Source: Roseomonas sp. AR75
GTDB taxonomy: Bacteria > Pseudomonadota > Alphaproteobacteria > Acetobacterales > Acetobacteraceae
Reading direction: 5' to 3'
DNA: 64,000 nt
Assembly: GCF_005222815.1 (NCBI RefSeq)
Contig: NZ_STGB01000001.1
Coordinates: forward strand, 1,426,001-1,490,000
The notes beneath the pieces were generated by a model that was given only the letters and a program-made list of their open reading frames with translations, had not been told where the DNA came from and did not search any database. The position numbers were made by a program, and so were the translations under genes. Shown here piece after piece: positions 37,137 through 47,448 of this stretch. The stretch's first letter is position 1; every line of letters begins with the position of its first letter.

Positions 37137-39428
37137 TCAGCCCCTGTTGCGCAGGGCCATCAGAACCCGTTCCGGGGTGGCGGGCAGGTCGAGCGCCGGC
37201 GTCCCGATGGCATCCTTCAGCGCGTTCCACACACTGGTCGCGAGAAGCAGCGGCGGCTCGCCCACGGCTTTCGAGCGGAAGATCGTGTCCACCCGCGCCG
37301 GCGCGCTTTCCAGCAGCCGCGTCCGGAACACCGGCGGCACGTCGCGCGATCCGGGTATCTTGTACGTCGAGGGGCCGACGGTACGCAGGCACCCCTGCGC
37401 GTCCCACCACAACTCCTCGCAGGTCAGCCAGCCCATGCCCTGCACGAAGGCGCCCTCGATCTGTCCGAGATCCACCGCCGGATTCAGGCTGCGGCCGCAA
37501 TCCTGCAGCAGGTCGGCGCGCAGGCAGCGATGCTCGCCGGTCAGCGTGTCCACCACCACCTCCGCCACCGCCGCGCCGTAGGAGAAGTAGAAGAACGGCT
37601 TTCCTGTCATCGCCACCGGGTCCCAGTGGATGTCGGGCGTGCGGTAATGCCCCGTCGCGGACAGGCTGACGCGTTCCAGGAAGCAAAGCTTGGCGAGCTC
37701 GCCGAAATCGAGCCAGCGATTGGCGCCGGCGCGCTCGGCCCAGGCGCGGTTGTCGGCGAAGACCACCGCCTCCGGCGCGATGCCCCATTTCGCCGCGGCC
37801 ACCTCCGCCATGCGCCCGCGGATCGCGACCGCTGCGTTGTGCGCCGCCCAGCCATTCAGGTCGGAGCCGGTGGAGGCCGCGGTCGGCGCGGTGTTCGGCA
37901 CCTCCGCGGTGGAGGTCGCGGTGATGGCGACGCGGTCGAGATCGACGCCGAAGGCCTCGGCGACGACCTGCGCGACCTTGACGAACAGTCCCTGCCCCAT
38001 CTCCGTGCCGCCATGGTTCAGGCGGATGGAGCCGTCGGAATACACATGCACCAGCGCGCCGGCCTGGTTCAGGTGGCGGATGCCGAAGGAGATGCCGAAG
38101 CACAGCACCATGCTGCCAAGGCCGCGCCGCAGCGTCGGGTGCTGCGCGTTGAAGGCTGCGATCTCCGCGCGGCGGCGATCCCATTCGGACTCGGCCTTGG
38201 CTTCCGCCCAGACGCGCGCGATCAGGTCGCCTTCCACCCGCTGGCCGTAGGGCAGTTCGTCGCTGTTCCCGCCGACGCCCAGGAAGTTGCGCGCGCGCAC
38301 CTCCTCCGGCGTGCGCCCCAGCGCCGCGGCAACGCGATGCACCACGTCTTCCATCAGCAGCGCGCCCTGCGGGCCGCCGAAGCCGCGGAACGCAGTGTTG
38401 GAGACGGTGTTGGTCCTCACCGCGCGCGCGGTGATCGCCACGGCCGGCACGTCGCAGCAATTCACCGCATGGGTCACCGCGCGGAACACCACGCCGCCGG
38501 ACATGTCCAGGCTCCATCCGCCATCGGCGGCAAGCAGCGCCTCCAGCCCCGTGATGCGCCCGGTCTCGTCGAAGCCCGCGGTCCAGCGATAGAGGAAGGG
38601 ATGGCGCTTGCCGGTAGCGATCATGTCGGCGCGGCGCGGCAAGCGCAGCTTCACCGGCTTCCCCGTGACGCGCGCCCCGATCGCCGCCGCGGCGGCCACC
38701 CAGCTTGCGTTGCTTTCCTTGCCGCCGAAGCCGCCGCCCATGCGCCGGCAGGTCGCCGTCACCTGGTTGTAACCGGCGCCAAGCACGCGGGCGACGATGT
38801 GCTGCACCTCCGAGGGATGCTGCGTCGAGGAGACCACGGCCATGTCGCCGCCCTCGCCCGGCGTCGCCAGCGCCACCTGGCCTTCCAGGTAGAAATGCTC
38901 CTGCCCGCCGGCGCGGAATTCCGCGGAAAGCCGGCGCGGCGCCGCGGCGATGGCGGCGGCCGCATCACCGCGCCGGATCACCTGCGGCGGCACCACGTCC
39001 TGCCCAAGCTCCAGCGCCCGCTCGATGGTCAGCACCGGCTCCAGCGGTGCGATCTCGGCCTGCACGGCGGCCGCGGCGCGCAGCGCCTGGTCGCGCGTGC
39101 CGGCAACGACCATCGCCAACGGCATGCCGGCGAATTCCACCACCGGATCGGCGAAGAGTTTTTCCTTCTGGGTCGCCGGGCCGATGTCGTTCTCGCCCGG
39201 CACGTCGCCGGCAGCGATGATCGCGACCACGCCCGGCATCGCCCGCGCGGCCTCCATGCGCAGCGCCGTCAACGTGCCATGCGCCACGGTGGAGAGTACC
39301 AGCGCCGCATGCAGCGTGCCCGGCACCTCCGGGATGTCGTCGGCGTAGCGCGCCGCGCCGGTGGTGTGCTTCAGCGCGCTGTCGTGGCGCAGCGCGGCGC
39401 CGACGGACTTCGTCGCGATCCCGTCCAT
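37137..39428 (-). CDS. xdhB: Xanthine dehydrogenase molybdopterin-binding subunit
   Basis: 763 residues, the standard XdhB length. It binds the Mo-pterin cofactor and hydroxylates hypoxanthine/xanthine. Seen: SVGAALRHDSALKHTTG with ARYADD at the N-terminus, FYLEGQVAL, RMGGGFGGKES, NTAFRGFGGPQG (active-site Arg), LNHGGTEMGQGL, and the catalytic Glu in SKAVGEPPLLL. Start: ATG at 39428 shares one base with the xdhA stop (TGATG); a GTG one codon earlier is possible. XdhC, needed for cofactor sulfuration, is not next to it. Confidence 0.92.
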   Translation of the reverse strand: MDGIATKSVGAALRHDSALKHTTGAARYADDIPEVPGTLHAALVLSTVAHGTLTALRMEAARAMPGVVAIIAAGDVPGENDIGPATQKEKLFADPVVEFAGMPLAMVVAGTRDQALRAAAAVQAEIAPLEPVLTIERALELGQDVVPPQVIRRGDAAAAIAAAPRRLSAEFRAGGQEHFYLEGQVALATPGEGGDMAVVSSTQHPSEVQHIVARVLGAGYNQVTATCRRMGGGFGGKESNASWVAAAAAIGARVTGKPVKLRLPRRADMIATGKRHPFLYRWTAGFDETGRITGLEALLAADGGWSLDMSGGVVFRAVTHAVNCCDVPAVAITARAVRTNTVSNTAFRGFGGPQGALLMEDVVHRVAAALGRTPEEVRARNFLGVGGNSDELPYGQRVEGDLIARVWAEAKAESEWDRRRAEIAAFNAQHPTLRRGLGSMVLCFGISFGIRHLNQAGALVHVYSDGSIRLNHGGTEMGQGLFVKVAQVVAEAFGVDLDRVAITATSTAEVPNTAPTAASTGSDLNGWAAHNAAVAIRGRMAEVAAAKWGIAPEAVVFADNRAWAERAGANRWLDFGELAKLCFLERVSLSATGHYRTPDIHWDPVAMTGKPFFYFSYGAAVAEVVVDTLTGEHRCLRADLLQDCGRSLNPAVDLGQIEGAFVQGMGWLTCEELWWDAQGCLRTVGPSTYKIPGSRDVPPVFRTRLLESAPARVDTIFRSKAVGEPPLLLATSVWNALKDAIGTPALDLPATPERVLMALRNRG

Positions 39429-40834
39429 CACGCGATCTCCAGAGCGGTCACGTCATGCACCAGCTCGGGCCGCGTCGCGCGGAGATGCAGCCGCCGCAGC
39501 AGCCCCTGCGCCACCGCCAGGCGATAGGCCGCGCTGCCGCGCCAATCCGACAGCGGCGCGATGTCCTGCGCCAGCGCCGCGGCCGCCGCCTCCACCGCCG
39601 CCGCATCGAAGGGCTCGCCCAGCAGCGCCGCCTCCGCGCCCGCCGCGCGGATCACCGTCGCGCCGACGCCGCCGAAGGCGAGCCGCGCCTCCGCCACCAC
39701 CCCCGCCGCGACGCGCACCAGCATCGCAGCGCCCACCGTCGCGATGTCCTGGTCATGCCGCTTGCTGATCTTTTCGCACGCCAGCAGCGCATCGGGTGCG
39801 GGACGCGGGATGAACACGCGGAGGATCACCTCATCCGCCGCCAGCGCGTTGCGGCGATACCCGGTGAGGAACTCGGCGACGGGCATCGTGCGCTCGCCCC
39901 GCACCGAGCCCAGCGTCACCGTCGCGCCCAGCGCCACCAGCGGCGGCAGCGCATCCCCGATCGGCGAGGCCGTGCCGAGATTGCCGCCCAGCGTGCCGAG
40001 CCCGCGGATCTGCCGCGAGCCCAGCCGCGCCAGCAGCGCCGCCAGCGGACCGAACCCCGCCTCCGCCCGGCAGAGATCGAGCAGCCGCGCATAGGACACC
40101 GCCGCGCCGAGCCTCAGCCCCGCTTCCGTCGCCTGCACGGCGTGCATCTCCGGCACGTTCAGCAGGCAGGTCACCGCCCCCGGCACCTCCCGATGGTCGG
40201 AGACACGCAGCCCGAGATCGGTGCCGCCCGCCAGCAGCCAGGCCTCCGGGTGCGCCGCGCGCAGCTCCAGCAACTCGGGCAGCGTCGCCGGCGCCCAGAA
40301 CACCTGCCCCGGCGCCTCGAACCGCGCCGAACCCGGCGCCGCCAGCGCCGGCGCCGGCGCCGCGTCGTCCGAAACACCGGAAAACACCTCGACGATCGGC
40401 CGGTAGCCGGTGCAACGACAGAGATTGCCGGCCAGCGCCTCATGCACCTCCCCGCCCACCCGGGCATGCGCCCAGGCGGACATGACGATCCCCGGCGTGC
40501 AGAAGCCGCATTGCGTGCCGTCGCTCTCGGCCATCGCCACCTGGATCGGATGCGCCGCGCCATCCGGCGCGCGAAGCCCTTCCACCGTGCGCACCGCGCG
40601 CCCATGCACCTGGCCGAGCAGCGTCAGGCAGGCATTGATCGGCGTGCGCCCACCGTCCGCCCCCTCCAGCACCACGGTGCAGGCGCCGCAATCGCCCTCC
40701 GCGCAGCCCTCTTTCGTCCCGGTCAACCCGGCCGGCCCACGCAGCCAGTCCAGCAGGGACATGGTCGGCGAGGTCCCTGGCGGCAGGCTTTGCGCCCGGC
40801 CATTCAGGGTGAAGGCGATCGAGGTGGCGGTCAT
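39428..40834 (-). CDS. xdhA: Xanthine dehydrogenase small subunit (2x[2Fe-2S] and FAD)
   Basis: 468 residues in the order ferredoxin, second Fe-S domain, FAD domain. First cluster: KEGCAEGDCGACTVVLEG and NACL; second: QCGFCTPGIVMS and NLCRCTGYRPI; FAD: LLAGGTDLGLRV, TLGGNLGTASPIGD. It passes electrons from the Mo subunit to NAD. First gene of the operon, divergent from a glycosyltransferase gene. Confidence 0.92.
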   Translation of the reverse strand: MTATSIAFTLNGRAQSLPPGTSPTMSLLDWLRGPAGLTGTKEGCAEGDCGACTVVLEGADGGRTPINACLTLLGQVHGRAVRTVEGLRAPDGAAHPIQVAMAESDGTQCGFCTPGIVMSAWAHARVGGEVHEALAGNLCRCTGYRPIVEVFSGVSDDAAPAPALAAPGSARFEAPGQVFWAPATLPELLELRAAHPEAWLLAGGTDLGLRVSDHREVPGAVTCLLNVPEMHAVQATEAGLRLGAAVSYARLLDLCRAEAGFGPLAALLARLGSRQIRGLGTLGGNLGTASPIGDALPPLVALGATVTLGSVRGERTMPVAEFLTGYRRNALAADEVILRVFIPRPAPDALLACEKISKRHDQDIATVGAAMLVRVAAGVVAEARLAFGGVGATVIRAAGAEAALLGEPFDAAAVEAAAAALAQDIAPLSDWRGSAAYRLAVAQGLLRRLHLRATRPELVHDVTALEIA

Positions 40835-40946
40835 GCGGCCGAGTTAAGCAAAGCCCGCGCCGCGACCGAAGCCCCGCCTGCGGAAGGGACCGCTTGACCC
40901 TGGCCGGGCAGCCCCGCAGCCTCGGCGCGATGAGACGGCTTCGACG

Positions 40947-42218
40947 ATGACACTCGGCTTCCAGCTCCGCCGCCCCCTGCGCGCGCTGTTCGTGCACCAG
41001 AACTTTCCAGGGCAATACGCGCATCTCGCCCCCGCGCTGGCGGAACGCGCGGGCGTTCAGGTCTTCGGCATGGGCGAGAAGCCCGGCTACAGCGCCCCCG
41101 GCGTCGCCTATTTCGCCTATGGCGCGCCGCGCGGCGCCGGCGAGCAGACGCATCGCTACATCCGCCCGCTGGAAGCCGCGATCCGCCGTGGCCAGCACCT
41201 GGCCAATCGCCTGGTGCATCTGCGCGACAAGGAAGGGCTGCGGCCGGATGTGATCGTCTGCCATCCCGGTTGGGGCGAGGGCATGTTCCTGAAGGACGTC
41301 TTCCCCCGCGCGAAGACGCTCTATTACTGGGAATTCTACTACAACGCCTTCGGCCAGGACCTCGGCTTCGATCCCGCCCACCCCGTCTCGCTGGACGATG
41401 CGGCGCGGGTGCGCACGCTGAACGCGACGCAGCTCATTTCCCTGCAGGTGGCGGATTGGGGCGTCAGCCCGACCCGCTGGCAATGGAGCCGCTACCCCGA
41501 CTGGGCGCGGCAGCGGATGACGGTGCTGCACGAAGGCGTGGACACCGCCCGCTGCGCGCCCCGCGACGGCGCGGTCTTCCGCACGCCGGAGGGCCGCGAG
41601 TTCCGCAAGGGCGACCCGGTCATCTCCTACGTCGCCCGCAACCTGGAGCCCTATCGCGGCTTCCCGTCCTTCATGCAGGCGCTGGAGATCATGCAGCGCG
41701 AACGGCCCGATCTTCAGGCCGTGCTTGTCGGCGGCAACGAGGTCTCCTACGGCCGCAAGCCCGATGGCGCGCCGGACTGGAAGACCAAGATTCTGGGCGA
41801 GATGGAAGGCCGCCTCGACCTCTCGCGCATCCATTTCACCGGCCGCGTGCCGCATGACGCGCTGCACGACCTGTTCCGCGTGACCGCGGCGCATGTCTAC
41901 CTCACCTACCCCTTCGTCCTTTCGTGGTCGATGCTGGAGGCGATGGCCTGCGGCGCGCTGGTGGTCGGCTCGGACACGCCGCCGGTGGCGGAAGCCATTA
42001 CCCATGGCGAGAACGGCCTGCTCGTCCCCTTCTTCGACCCCGAGGCCATCGCGCGCACCGTGCTGGACGTGCTGGCCGACCCCGCCGGCCATGCGCCGCT
42101 GGCCGCCGCGGGGCGCCGGAGCATCGTCGATCGCTACGACCTCCGCAGCATCTGCCTGCCGCGCCAGCTCGATCTGGTGGAGCGCTTGGCGGCCGGGGAG
42201 GCGCCCAACCCCGGCTGA
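40947..42218 (+). CDS. Glycosyltransferase, GT4 family
   Basis: 423 residues, GT-B fold. Opening ALFVHQNFPGQYAHLAPAL; middle HEGVDTARC (typical end of the N-terminal domain), VGGNEVSYG and HFTGRVPHDAL; then SWSMLEAMACGALVVGS and AITHGENGLLVPFFDPEA, the E-x7-E nucleotide-sugar site with its usual surroundings. Cytoplasmic; acts on a surface glycan, most likely together with the dTDP-rhamnose genes that follow 75 bases later. Confidence 0.87.
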   Translation: MTLGFQLRRPLRALFVHQNFPGQYAHLAPALAERAGVQVFGMGEKPGYSAPGVAYFAYGAPRGAGEQTHRYIRPLEAAIRRGQHLANRLVHLRDKEGLRPDVIVCHPGWGEGMFLKDVFPRAKTLYYWEFYYNAFGQDLGFDPAHPVSLDDAARVRTLNATQLISLQVADWGVSPTRWQWSRYPDWARQRMTVLHEGVDTARCAPRDGAVFRTPEGREFRKGDPVISYVARNLEPYRGFPSFMQALEIMQRERPDLQAVLVGGNEVSYGRKPDGAPDWKTKILGEMEGRLDLSRIHFTGRVPHDALHDLFRVTAAHVYLTYPFVLSWSMLEAMACGALVVGSDTPPVAEAITHGENGLLVPFFDPEAIARTVLDVLADPAGHAPLAAAGRRSIVDRYDLRSICLPRQLDLVERLAAGEAPNPG

Positions 42219-42293
42219 GCCGGTGCTTTCCGCCCCCGCTGGCCTGGGGTAAGCACCGCGGCCGTTGCGCTGCGCCAGGGAGACGACAGGACC

Positions 42294-42884
42294 ATGCCGG
42301 ACGAGGCGCCGACCCCGCTGCGGTCCGGCAATTTCGGCGCCGCGCCGCTGCCCATCCCCGGCCCGCTGCTGATCACGCTGCGCCCCTTCGCCGATTCCCG
42401 CGGCGCCTTCGCCGAGACCTACAGCCGCCGCGACTTCGCTGCCCTCGGCATCACCGAGGAATTCGTGCAGGACAACCACTCGCTCTCGCGCCAGCCGGGC
42501 ACCGTCCGCGGCCTGCATTTCCAGGCACCGCCGCACGCCCAGGCGAAGCTGGTCCGGGTGCTGCGGGGCCGCATCCTGGACGTGGCGGTGGATTTGCGCG
42601 CCGCATCGCCGACCTTCGGCCGCCACATCGCGGTCGAACTCGCGGCGGAGGATGCGCGCATGCTCTACATTCCCGTGGGCTTCGCGCATGGCTTCGCGAC
42701 GCGCGCGCCCGACACCGAAGTCGCCTACAAGGCCAGCGCCGCCTATGCGCCGGAGGCCGACCGCGGCATCGCCTGGGACGACCCCGCGCTCGGCATCTCC
42801 TGGGGCATCTCGGCAGAGGATGCGGTGCTGTCCGACAAGGACCGCCGCCTGCCGCGCCTCGCCGAACTGGCGAAGCTGTTCTGA
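42294..42884 (+). CDS. rfbC: dTDP-4-dehydrorhamnose 3,5-epimerase
   Basis: 196 residues, cupin fold. DSRGAFAETYSRRDFAALG, FVQDNHSLSRQPGTVRGLHFQ (split across the conserved catalytic His in RGLHFQ), LVRVLRGRILDVAVDLR and IPVGFAHGFAT are diagnostic. It is step three of dTDP-L-rhamnose synthesis. One-base overlap (TGATG) with rfbD. Confidence 0.93.
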   Translation: MPDEAPTPLRSGNFGAAPLPIPGPLLITLRPFADSRGAFAETYSRRDFAALGITEEFVQDNHSLSRQPGTVRGLHFQAPPHAQAKLVRVLRGRILDVAVDLRAASPTFGRHIAVELAAEDARMLYIPVGFAHGFATRAPDTEVAYKASAAYAPEADRGIAWDDPALGISWGISAEDAVLSDKDRRLPRLAELAKLF

Positions 42885-43786
42885 TGCGCGTGCTGGTCGC
42901 CGGCCGCGAGGGCCAGGTCGCCCGCGCCCTGGCATCCGTCCTGCCGCGCGAAGGCCACGCCGTGGTCGCGCTGGAACCGCCGGAGCTCGACATCACCGAT
43001 GCTGGCTCGATCGAAGCCGCAATGCGGCAGGCGCAGCCGGACCTGGTGGTGAACGCCGCCGCCTACACCGCCGTGGACCGCGCCGAGGACGAGCCGGAGG
43101 CCGCCATGGCCGTGAACTGCGACGGCGCCGCGCGGCTGGCCGAGGCGGCCGCCACGCGCGGCCTGCCCGTGCTGCACCTCTCCACCGATTACGTCTTCGA
43201 CGGCACGAAGGGCGCGCCTTACGTCGAGGCCGACGCGCCCAACCCGCTCGGCGTCTATGGCGCGACCAAGCTGGCGGGCGAGGGCGCGGTGCTGGCCTGC
43301 AACCCCCGCAGCCTGATCCTGCGCACGGCCTGGGTGTGCAGCCCTGACGGCGCGAATTTCGTGAAGACGATGCTGCGCCTGGCGGCGGAGCGGCCGGAAC
43401 TGCGCGTCGTCGCCGACCAGCAGGGCGCACCCACTTTCGCCGAGGACCTGGCCGACGCCATCGCACACCTCGCACCCCGCATGATCGCCGCGCCGGCGGG
43501 CGATCCCGGCTTCGGCCTGTTCCACCTCACCGGGGTGCCGCACACGACCTGGCACGGCTTCGCCGCGGCGATCCTGGATGGCGCCGCACGTCGCGGCCAT
43601 CCGCGGCCGGCGCTTGCCGCCATCGCAACCGCCGACTATCCCACCCGCGCCCGGCGCCCGGCGGATGCCAGGCTGGACTGTGCGCGGATCGGCCGCGTCC
43701 ACGGCATCGTCCCAGCGGATTGGCGGCTCTCGCTCGCGCGCTGCCTCGATGCGCTGCTCGGCCCCGAGAAGGAACAACAGGCATGA
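42884..43786 (+). CDS. rfbD: dTDP-4-dehydrorhamnose reductase
   Basis: 300 residues, short-chain dehydrogenase fold. [40 protein letters not shown] and the Y-x3-K pair in [10 protein letters not shown] fit RfbD exactly. It makes dTDP-L-rhamnose in the last step. Coupled to both neighbours (TGATG and ATGA). Confidence 0.93.
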   Translation: MRVLVAGREGQVARALASVLPREGHAVVALEPPELDITDAGSIEAAMRQAQPDLVVNAAAYTAVDRAEDEPEAAMAVNCDGAARLAEAAATRGLPVLHLSTDYVFDGTKGAPYVEADAPNPLGVYGATKLAGEGAVLACNPRSLILRTAWVCSPDGANFVKTMLRLAAERPELRVVADQQGAPTFAEDLADAIAHLAPRMIAAPAGDPGFGLFHLTGVPHTTWHGFAAAILDGAARRGHPRPALAAIATADYPTRARRPADARLDCARIGRVHGIVPADWRLSLARCLDALLGPEKEQQA

Positions 43787-44664
43787 AGGGCATCGTGCTC
43801 GCCGGCGGGTCCGGCACCAGGCTGCATCCGGCGACGCTGGCCGTCTCCAAGCAGCTCCTGCCGGTCTACGACAAGCCGATGGTGTACTACCCGCTCAGCG
43901 TGCTGATGCTCGCCGGTATCCGCGAGATCATGCTGATCACCACGCCGCATGACATGCCGCTGTTCCAGCGCCTGCTCGGCAGCGGCGAGGCCTGGGGCAT
44001 CCGCATCGAATACACCGTGCAGGAACGCCCCGACGGCATCGCCCGCGCGCTGATTCTCGCGGAAGAGTTCCTGGCCGGCGCACCCTCCGCCCTCGTGCTC
44101 GGCGACAACCTGTTCTATGGCAACGAGCTGGACGAGCAGCTCGCCGCCGCGCGCAACGGCACCGCGGGCCATGGCGCCACCGTCTTCGCCTATCGCGTCG
44201 CCGATCCCGAGCGCTACGGCGTGGTGGAATTCGACGCGCAGGGCCGCGCGCTCACCATCGAGGAGAAGCCGAAGGCGCCGCGCTCCAACTGGGCGGTGAC
44301 GGGCCTCTATTTCTACGATGGCCGCGCGCCGGCCTTCGCCCGCGCCCAGAAGCCATCCGCGCGCGGCGAGCTGGAGATCACCGACCTCAACCGCGCCTAT
44401 CTCGAGGAAGGCACGCTGCGCGTGACCCAGCTCGGCCGCGGCTTCGCCTGGCTCGACACCGGCACGCATGACAGCCTGCTGGAAGCCGGCGAGTTCGTCC
44501 GCGCGATCGAGAAGCGCACCGGGCAGAAGATCGCTGCGCCCGAGGAAGTCGCCTGGCGCATGGGCTTCATCGACGCCGCGCAGCTTCGCCTGCTCGCGCA
44601 GCCGCTGCGCAACAGCGGCTACGGCACCTATCTGGAAAACCTGCTGGCACGCGAGGGCGCATGA
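43783..44664 (+). CDS. rfbA: Glucose-1-phosphate thymidylyltransferase
   Basis: 293 residues. [18 protein letters not shown] is the nucleotide signature; [46 protein letters not shown] in two parts, and [12 protein letters not shown] follow. First step of dTDP-rhamnose synthesis. rfbB (4,6-dehydratase) is missing from this otherwise complete set and must be elsewhere. ATGA overlap with the FAD monooxygenase. Confidence 0.94.
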   Translation: MKGIVLAGGSGTRLHPATLAVSKQLLPVYDKPMVYYPLSVLMLAGIREIMLITTPHDMPLFQRLLGSGEAWGIRIEYTVQERPDGIARALILAEEFLAGAPSALVLGDNLFYGNELDEQLAAARNGTAGHGATVFAYRVADPERYGVVEFDAQGRALTIEEKPKAPRSNWAVTGLYFYDGRAPAFARAQKPSARGELEITDLNRAYLEEGTLRVTQLGRGFAWLDTGTHDSLLEAGEFVRAIEKRTGQKIAAPEEVAWRMGFIDAAQLRLLAQPLRNSGYGTYLENLLAREGA

Positions 44665-45872
44665 CGACGATGGAGAAGCGTCTGGTCATCGTCGGCGCCG
44701 GCCCGGTCGGGCTGGTCCTCGCGCTCCGTCTCGCGACGCTCGGCCTGCCCAGCCTGGTGCTGGAGGCCGAGGCCGATGTCAGCGAGGATCTGCGCGCCTC
44801 CACCTTCCACCCGCCGACGCTCGACATGCTGGCGGAACTCGGCCTGGCCGATGCGCTGATCGCGCAGGGGCTGGTGACGCCGACCTGGCAGATCCGCCGC
44901 CACGAGGATGGCGCGCGCGCGGTCTTCGACCTGTCCGTGCTGAAGGACGACACAGCGCATCCATACCGGTTGCAGGCGGAACAATGGAAACTGTCCCGCC
45001 TTCTGCTCGCCAAGCTGCGCGCGGAGCATGCCGGCACCGTCGAACTCCGCTTCGGCTGCCCCGTTGAGACCGTCGCGCAGGATGCCGATGGCGTGACGCT
45101 GGCAGGGCCGCGCCTGGACCCCATCCGCGCGCCCTACGTCGTGGGCTGCGACGGCGCGCGCAGCGTGGTGCGCCGCGCCATGGGCCTCGACTTCCCCGGC
45201 GACACCTATCCGGAGACGACGATCCTCGCGACGACGGAATTCGACTTCGCCCAGGTCTTCGAGGGGCTGTCCAACGTCAACTACATCTGGACGCAGCACC
45301 CCGCCTTCAGCGGCACCTTCTCCCTGCTGCGCGTGCCGGGAAAGTGGCGCGCCAGCCTCTATCCCGCGCCCGGCGAGACGGTCGAGCAGGCGCTGGAACC
45401 CGCCGCCATCGAGCGCAAGCTGCAGGCGATCCACCCCAGGGACACGCGCTACGACGTGCCCGACCTGCGCCCCTATCGCATCCACCAGCGCATCGTCGAA
45501 CGCTACAACGCGGGACGATTGCTGCTGGCCGGGGATGCTGCGCATCTGAACAGCCCCTCCGGCGGGATGGGCATGAATGGCGGCATCCACGACGCGATCG
45601 AGCTTGCCGCCACGCTCGCTGCCCTCTGGCGCGGCGAGGGCGATGCCGCCCTGCTGGACCGCTACACGCGCCGCCGCCGGCCGATCGCGGAGAAGGAGAT
45701 CATCGCCCAGGCCGACCGCAACCGCGCCCGCATGCGGGAGACGGACCCGGCGCGCCGGGCGGAGATGCTGGCGGAGATGCAGCGCATCGCGGGCGATCCC
45801 GTGCGGGCGCGGGAGCATCTGTTGCGCTCCTCGATGATCGCGGGGCTGCGGGCGGCGGCCGCCGTCGCCTGA
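44661..45872 (+). CDS. FAD-dependent monooxygenase (PheA/TfdB, PHBH-like)
   Basis: 403 residues. GxGxxG fold [18 protein letters not shown], the DG motif in [16 protein letters not shown], and the second FAD motif [20 protein letters not shown]. This is the group A aromatic hydroxylase pattern, or an anhydrotetracycline-like oxidase; the substrate is unknown. ATGA coupling to rfbA is odd, because no aromatic pathway is around; it may modify a glycan-linked or quinone substrate, or simply share a transcript. Confidence 0.85.
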   Translation: MTTMEKRLVIVGAGPVGLVLALRLATLGLPSLVLEAEADVSEDLRASTFHPPTLDMLAELGLADALIAQGLVTPTWQIRRHEDGARAVFDLSVLKDDTAHPYRLQAEQWKLSRLLLAKLRAEHAGTVELRFGCPVETVAQDADGVTLAGPRLDPIRAPYVVGCDGARSVVRRAMGLDFPGDTYPETTILATTEFDFAQVFEGLSNVNYIWTQHPAFSGTFSLLRVPGKWRASLYPAPGETVEQALEPAAIERKLQAIHPRDTRYDVPDLRPYRIHQRIVERYNAGRLLLAGDAAHLNSPSGGMGMNGGIHDAIELAATLAALWRGEGDAALLDRYTRRRRPIAEKEIIAQADRNRARMRETDPARRAEMLAEMQRIAGDPVRAREHLLRSSMIAGLRAAAAVA

Positions 45873-45893
45873 CGCGATCGGGCCTTCATCCCG

Positions 45894-45911
45894 TTGTCAT
45901 AAGACTGTAAG
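45894..45911 (+). promoter_or_regulatory. Pho box (PhoB-binding site) upstream of ugpB
   Basis: TTGTCATAAGACTGTAAG matches the PhoB consensus of two CTGTCAT/CTGTNA-type heptamers separated by four AT-rich bases: TTGTCAT, AAGA, CTGTAAG. It lies 64 bases before the ugpB start, in one of the few AT-richer spots of the region. The ugp operon is a classical phosphate-starvation target, which makes the match meaningful. Confidence 0.7.
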
Positions 45912-45974
45912 AAGGAGGCAACGCGGCGCCGATACCAGCCCGCGGCCAACGCGTCATGGGAGAGGAATAGCCTG

Positions 45975-47315
45975 ATGCACCGCCGTACGCTCATGGCCAG
46001 CGCCGCCGCGCTCGGCCTTGCCGGAAGTTTCCGCCCGGCCCTCGCGCAGCAGCGCACCGAGATCCAGTTCTGGCACGGGCTGAGCCAGCCGCTCGGCGGC
46101 ATGCTGGAAGCCGTCGTGAAGGAATTCAACGACAGCCAGACCCGCTACACCATCGTGCCGAGCTACCGCGGCTCCTATCCGGAGACGATGGTCGCCGCGA
46201 TCGCGGCCTTCCGCGCGGGGCAGGCGCCGGCGGTGGTGCAGATGTTCGAGGTCGGCACCGGCACGATGATGAACGCCGGCCGCGCCATCATCCCGACCTA
46301 CCAGCTGCTGGCCAACACCGGCGTGACGATCAATTGGGACGACTTCCTGCCGGGTGTGCGCGGCTACTACGCCGCGGCCGACGGCAAGCAGATGTCCATG
46401 CCGTTCAACAGCTCCACCGCGATCACCTACTACAACAAGGACGCCTTCCGCGCGGCCGGGCTGAACCCCGACCAGTTCCCGGAGACCTGGGGCGGCATCG
46501 AGGAGGCGATGCGCAAGCTGAAGGCGGCGGGCCCGATGGCGCCGCTCTCGGTCGCATGGCCGACCTGGACGCAGATGGAGCAGTTCAGCGCGATCCATGA
46601 CATCCCGCTGGCGACCCTCGGCAACGGCTTCGGTGGCCTGAACACCGAGCTGAGCATCAACAACGAACTGATGCTGCGCCACCTGACCAACCTGACGAAC
46701 TGGCAGAAGGACGGCCTCTTCAAGTACGGCGGCCGCAACAATGCCGGCGAGCCCGCCTTCCCCGCCGGCGAATGCGCGATCATGCAGACCTCCTCCGGCT
46801 TCCGCGCACGGGTCCAGCGCGAGGCGCGGTTCGGCTGGGGCGTGGCGATGCTGCCCTTCTACGAAGGCCGCCGCCCCGCCAACAGCATCATCGGCGGCGC
46901 GAGCTTCTGGGTGATGAACAACGGCCCCAACGCCCCGCGCAGCGAGGCCGAGCAGAAGGGCATCGCCGACTTCTTCGCCTTCCTCGCCAAGCCCGACGTC
47001 GCGGGCAAGTGGCACATGGACACCGGCTACCTGCCGATCACGAAGACCGGCTTCGAATACGCCAAGTCCACCGGCTTCTACCGCAAGCCGGAGAATGTCG
47101 GCGCCGAGGTGCCGATCGAGCAGATGCTGCGCGGCGCCACCACGGAGAACACCCGCGGCATCCGCCTCGGTGGCTTCGTGCAGATCCGCGACATCTGGCA
47201 GGAGGAGATGGAGAAGTCCTTCCAGGGCCAGCAGACGCCGCAGCAGGCGCTGGTCGCCATGACCACGCGCGGCAACCAGGTGCTGCGCAACTTCGAGCGG
47301 GCGAACCGCGGCTGA
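45975..47315 (+). CDS. ugpB: sn-Glycerol-3-phosphate-binding protein
   Basis: 446 residues, close to E. coli UgpB (438). Tat-like leader MHRRTLMASAAALGLAG, cleaved near ALAQQ. Landmarks: IQFWHGLSQPLGGMLEAVV split by the W-H motif, FNDSQTRYTIVPSYRGSYPET, QMFEVGTGTM, MPFNSSTAITYYNKDAF, and INNELMLRHL. It captures glycerol-3-phosphate or its diesters in the periplasm. The Pho-box-like site upstream supports this identity over a general sugar receptor. Confidence 0.9.
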   Translation: MHRRTLMASAAALGLAGSFRPALAQQRTEIQFWHGLSQPLGGMLEAVVKEFNDSQTRYTIVPSYRGSYPETMVAAIAAFRAGQAPAVVQMFEVGTGTMMNAGRAIIPTYQLLANTGVTINWDDFLPGVRGYYAAADGKQMSMPFNSSTAITYYNKDAFRAAGLNPDQFPETWGGIEEAMRKLKAAGPMAPLSVAWPTWTQMEQFSAIHDIPLATLGNGFGGLNTELSINNELMLRHLTNLTNWQKDGLFKYGGRNNAGEPAFPAGECAIMQTSSGFRARVQREARFGWGVAMLPFYEGRRPANSIIGGASFWVMNNGPNAPRSEAEQKGIADFFAFLAKPDVAGKWHMDTGYLPITKTGFEYAKSTGFYRKPENVGAEVPIEQMLRGATTENTRGIRLGGFVQIRDIWQEEMEKSFQGQQTPQQALVAMTTRGNQVLRNFERANRG

Positions 47316-47368
47316 CCACGTGCCGTAACGTCCCGCGTGGCATCCTTGCCGCGCGGGCCGGGGGGTTT

Positions 47369-47393
47369 AAGGGGGGCTGGCACTGCCCCCCTT
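47369..47393 (+). terminator. Hairpin between ugpB and ugpA
   Basis: AAGGGGGGC and GCCCCCCTT form a 9-base-pair stem around TGGCACT, followed by TCC. As with the TRAP operon, it lies between receptor and first permease, which fits partial termination that raises receptor levels. Confidence 0.55.
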
Positions 47394-47448
47394 TCCGCCC
47401 GGCAGCTAGGGTTGGTGTGGCGGCTAGCTGACGGGCGGACGAATCTCC

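Noticed and set aside
40340..40380. Short GCCGGCGCC-type tandem repeat in xdhA
   Set aside because: It encodes an Ala/Pro linker between the Fe-S and FAD domains and is explained by codon bias.
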